NCBI GenBank assembly: GCA_012798935.1
Contig: JAAZMG010000170.1
Coordinates: 1 to 6,085, forward strand
DNA from: Tissierellia bacterium
GTDB taxonomy: Bacteria; Bacillota; Clostridia; Tissierellales; Tepidimicrobiaceae
Length of the DNA stretch: 6,085 nt
Direction: 5' to 3'
Shown here: positions 5,684 through 6,085 of the stretch, piece by piece
How the letters are laid out: every line of letters starts with the position of its first letter
Position numbering within the stretch: position 1 is the stretch's first letter
Position numbers and translations under genes: made by a program
Notes under the pieces: model-generated
The model's input: the letters and a program-made list of their open reading frames with translations, nothing else
Databases searched by the model: none
Told to the model about the DNA's origin: nothing

Positions 5684-6085
5684 ATGAAGGAAAATAATAG
5701 TAAGGATAGTTCATTAAGTAAAATGTATACTAAAGGAGAACAGATAGCTAATAGCATAACTCATGGTTTAGGAATATTATTTGGTATAGCAGCTTTAGTT
5801 GTTTTATTAGTTTTTTCTATTAGTAAAAAGGATACTATTTCAATAGTCGCTTTTAGTATATATGGGGCTTGTTTGATACTTATGTATTTATCATCTACCC
5901 TTTACCATAGTGTAAAGAGTGAGAGGGCAAAGAAAATATTACGAGTATTTGATCATTCTTCTATATATCTATTTATAGCAGGAACCTATACCCCAATAGC
6001 CTTACTTACTATGGAGGGAAAATTAAGGATAGGAATTATGATTGGAATATGGTCTATTGCTATATTTGGAGTAATATTTAAAATA
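5684..6085 (+). CDS. Hemolysin III / PAQR-family membrane protein (3'-partial)
   Basis: The 134 visible codons are the first part of a YqfA/HlyIII-type protein, normally about 210-220 residues with seven membrane helices; roughly 80 residues lie beyond the window. After a short polar N-terminus, GEQIANSITHGLG (18-30) opens the family signature. YLSSTLYHS (68-76) and RVFDHSSIYLFIAGTYTPI (87-105) follow. Ser71, His75 and Asp90 belong to the zinc-site pattern shared with adiponectin-receptor-like (PAQR) proteins; the remaining HxxxH would be past the edge. Membrane segments cover about 27-47, 52-73, 91-110 and 115-134. The bacterial role is not settled: the 'hemolysin' name comes from a Bacillus cereus protein, and a hydrolase-like or membrane-stress role has been suggested for the superfamily. 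AAGGAAGGTG at 5670-5679 precedes the ATG. No promoter or terminator is evident in the 48 bases after map. Confidence 0.9.
   Translation, partial: MKENNSKDSSLSKMYTKGEQIANSITHGLGILFGIAALVVLLVFSISKKDTISIVAFSIYGACLILMYLSSTLYHSVKSERAKKILRVFDHSSIYLFIAGTYTPIALLTMEGKLRIGIMIGIWSIAIFGVIFKI

Noticed and set aside
1..6085. CRISPR arrays, tRNA or rRNA genes, T-box or thiamine (THI) riboswitches, toxin-antitoxin or phage-defence gene sets
   Set aside because: No spaced direct repeats, cloverleaf, conserved riboswitch core or defence-type gene pair was found. Any THI element for thiD would lie upstream of the window.

Overview
The window is strongly AT-rich and every recognisable gene lies on the + strand. 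Codons ending in A or T dominate, the Shine-Dalgarno sequences are strong, and at least two genes seem to start with TTG. Together with a CotF-like spore coat gene, this points to an endospore-forming, low-GC Firmicute, most likely a member of the Clostridia. The genus cannot be read from this sequence.

Layout. Bases 1-738 are the 3' part of thiD (hydroxymethylpyrimidine kinase), whose first codons lie before the window. Bases 739-901 hold a possible decayed hydrophobic reading frame and a good promoter for pepT (902-2113, peptidase T). After pepT come a possible 31-codon ORF (2151-2246) and a CotF-like spore coat protein (2271-2726, TTG start). A hairpin terminator at 2765-2811 resembles an IS3-family insertion-sequence end and overlaps a second inverted repeat. 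Next, with candidate promoters, comes a TM1586-type nitroreductase-like gene (2945-3760), closed by a perfect intrinsic terminator (3775-3806). Then follow a TPR-repeat protein (3885-4832), a stand-alone type I methionine aminopeptidase (4886-5635) and the first 134 codons of a hemolysin III/PAQR-family membrane protein, which runs off the right edge. No gene-free stretch exceeds 300 bases; the longest is 2727-2944.

How the genes relate. This looks like a run of mostly independent housekeeping and accessory genes rather than one pathway operon. The two clear terminators and several promoters separate pepT, the nitroreductase and the TPR gene into different units. map and the hemolysin III gene are only 48 bases apart with no terminator between them, so they may be co-transcribed. 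PepT and Map both act on the N-termini of peptides or proteins, but nothing else ties them together.

I found no convincing undescribed multi-gene system. The points most worth a second look are the apparently complete ferritin-type di-iron ligand set in the coat protein, the IS-end-like terminator with interlocked inverted repeats, and the split nitroreductase signature.
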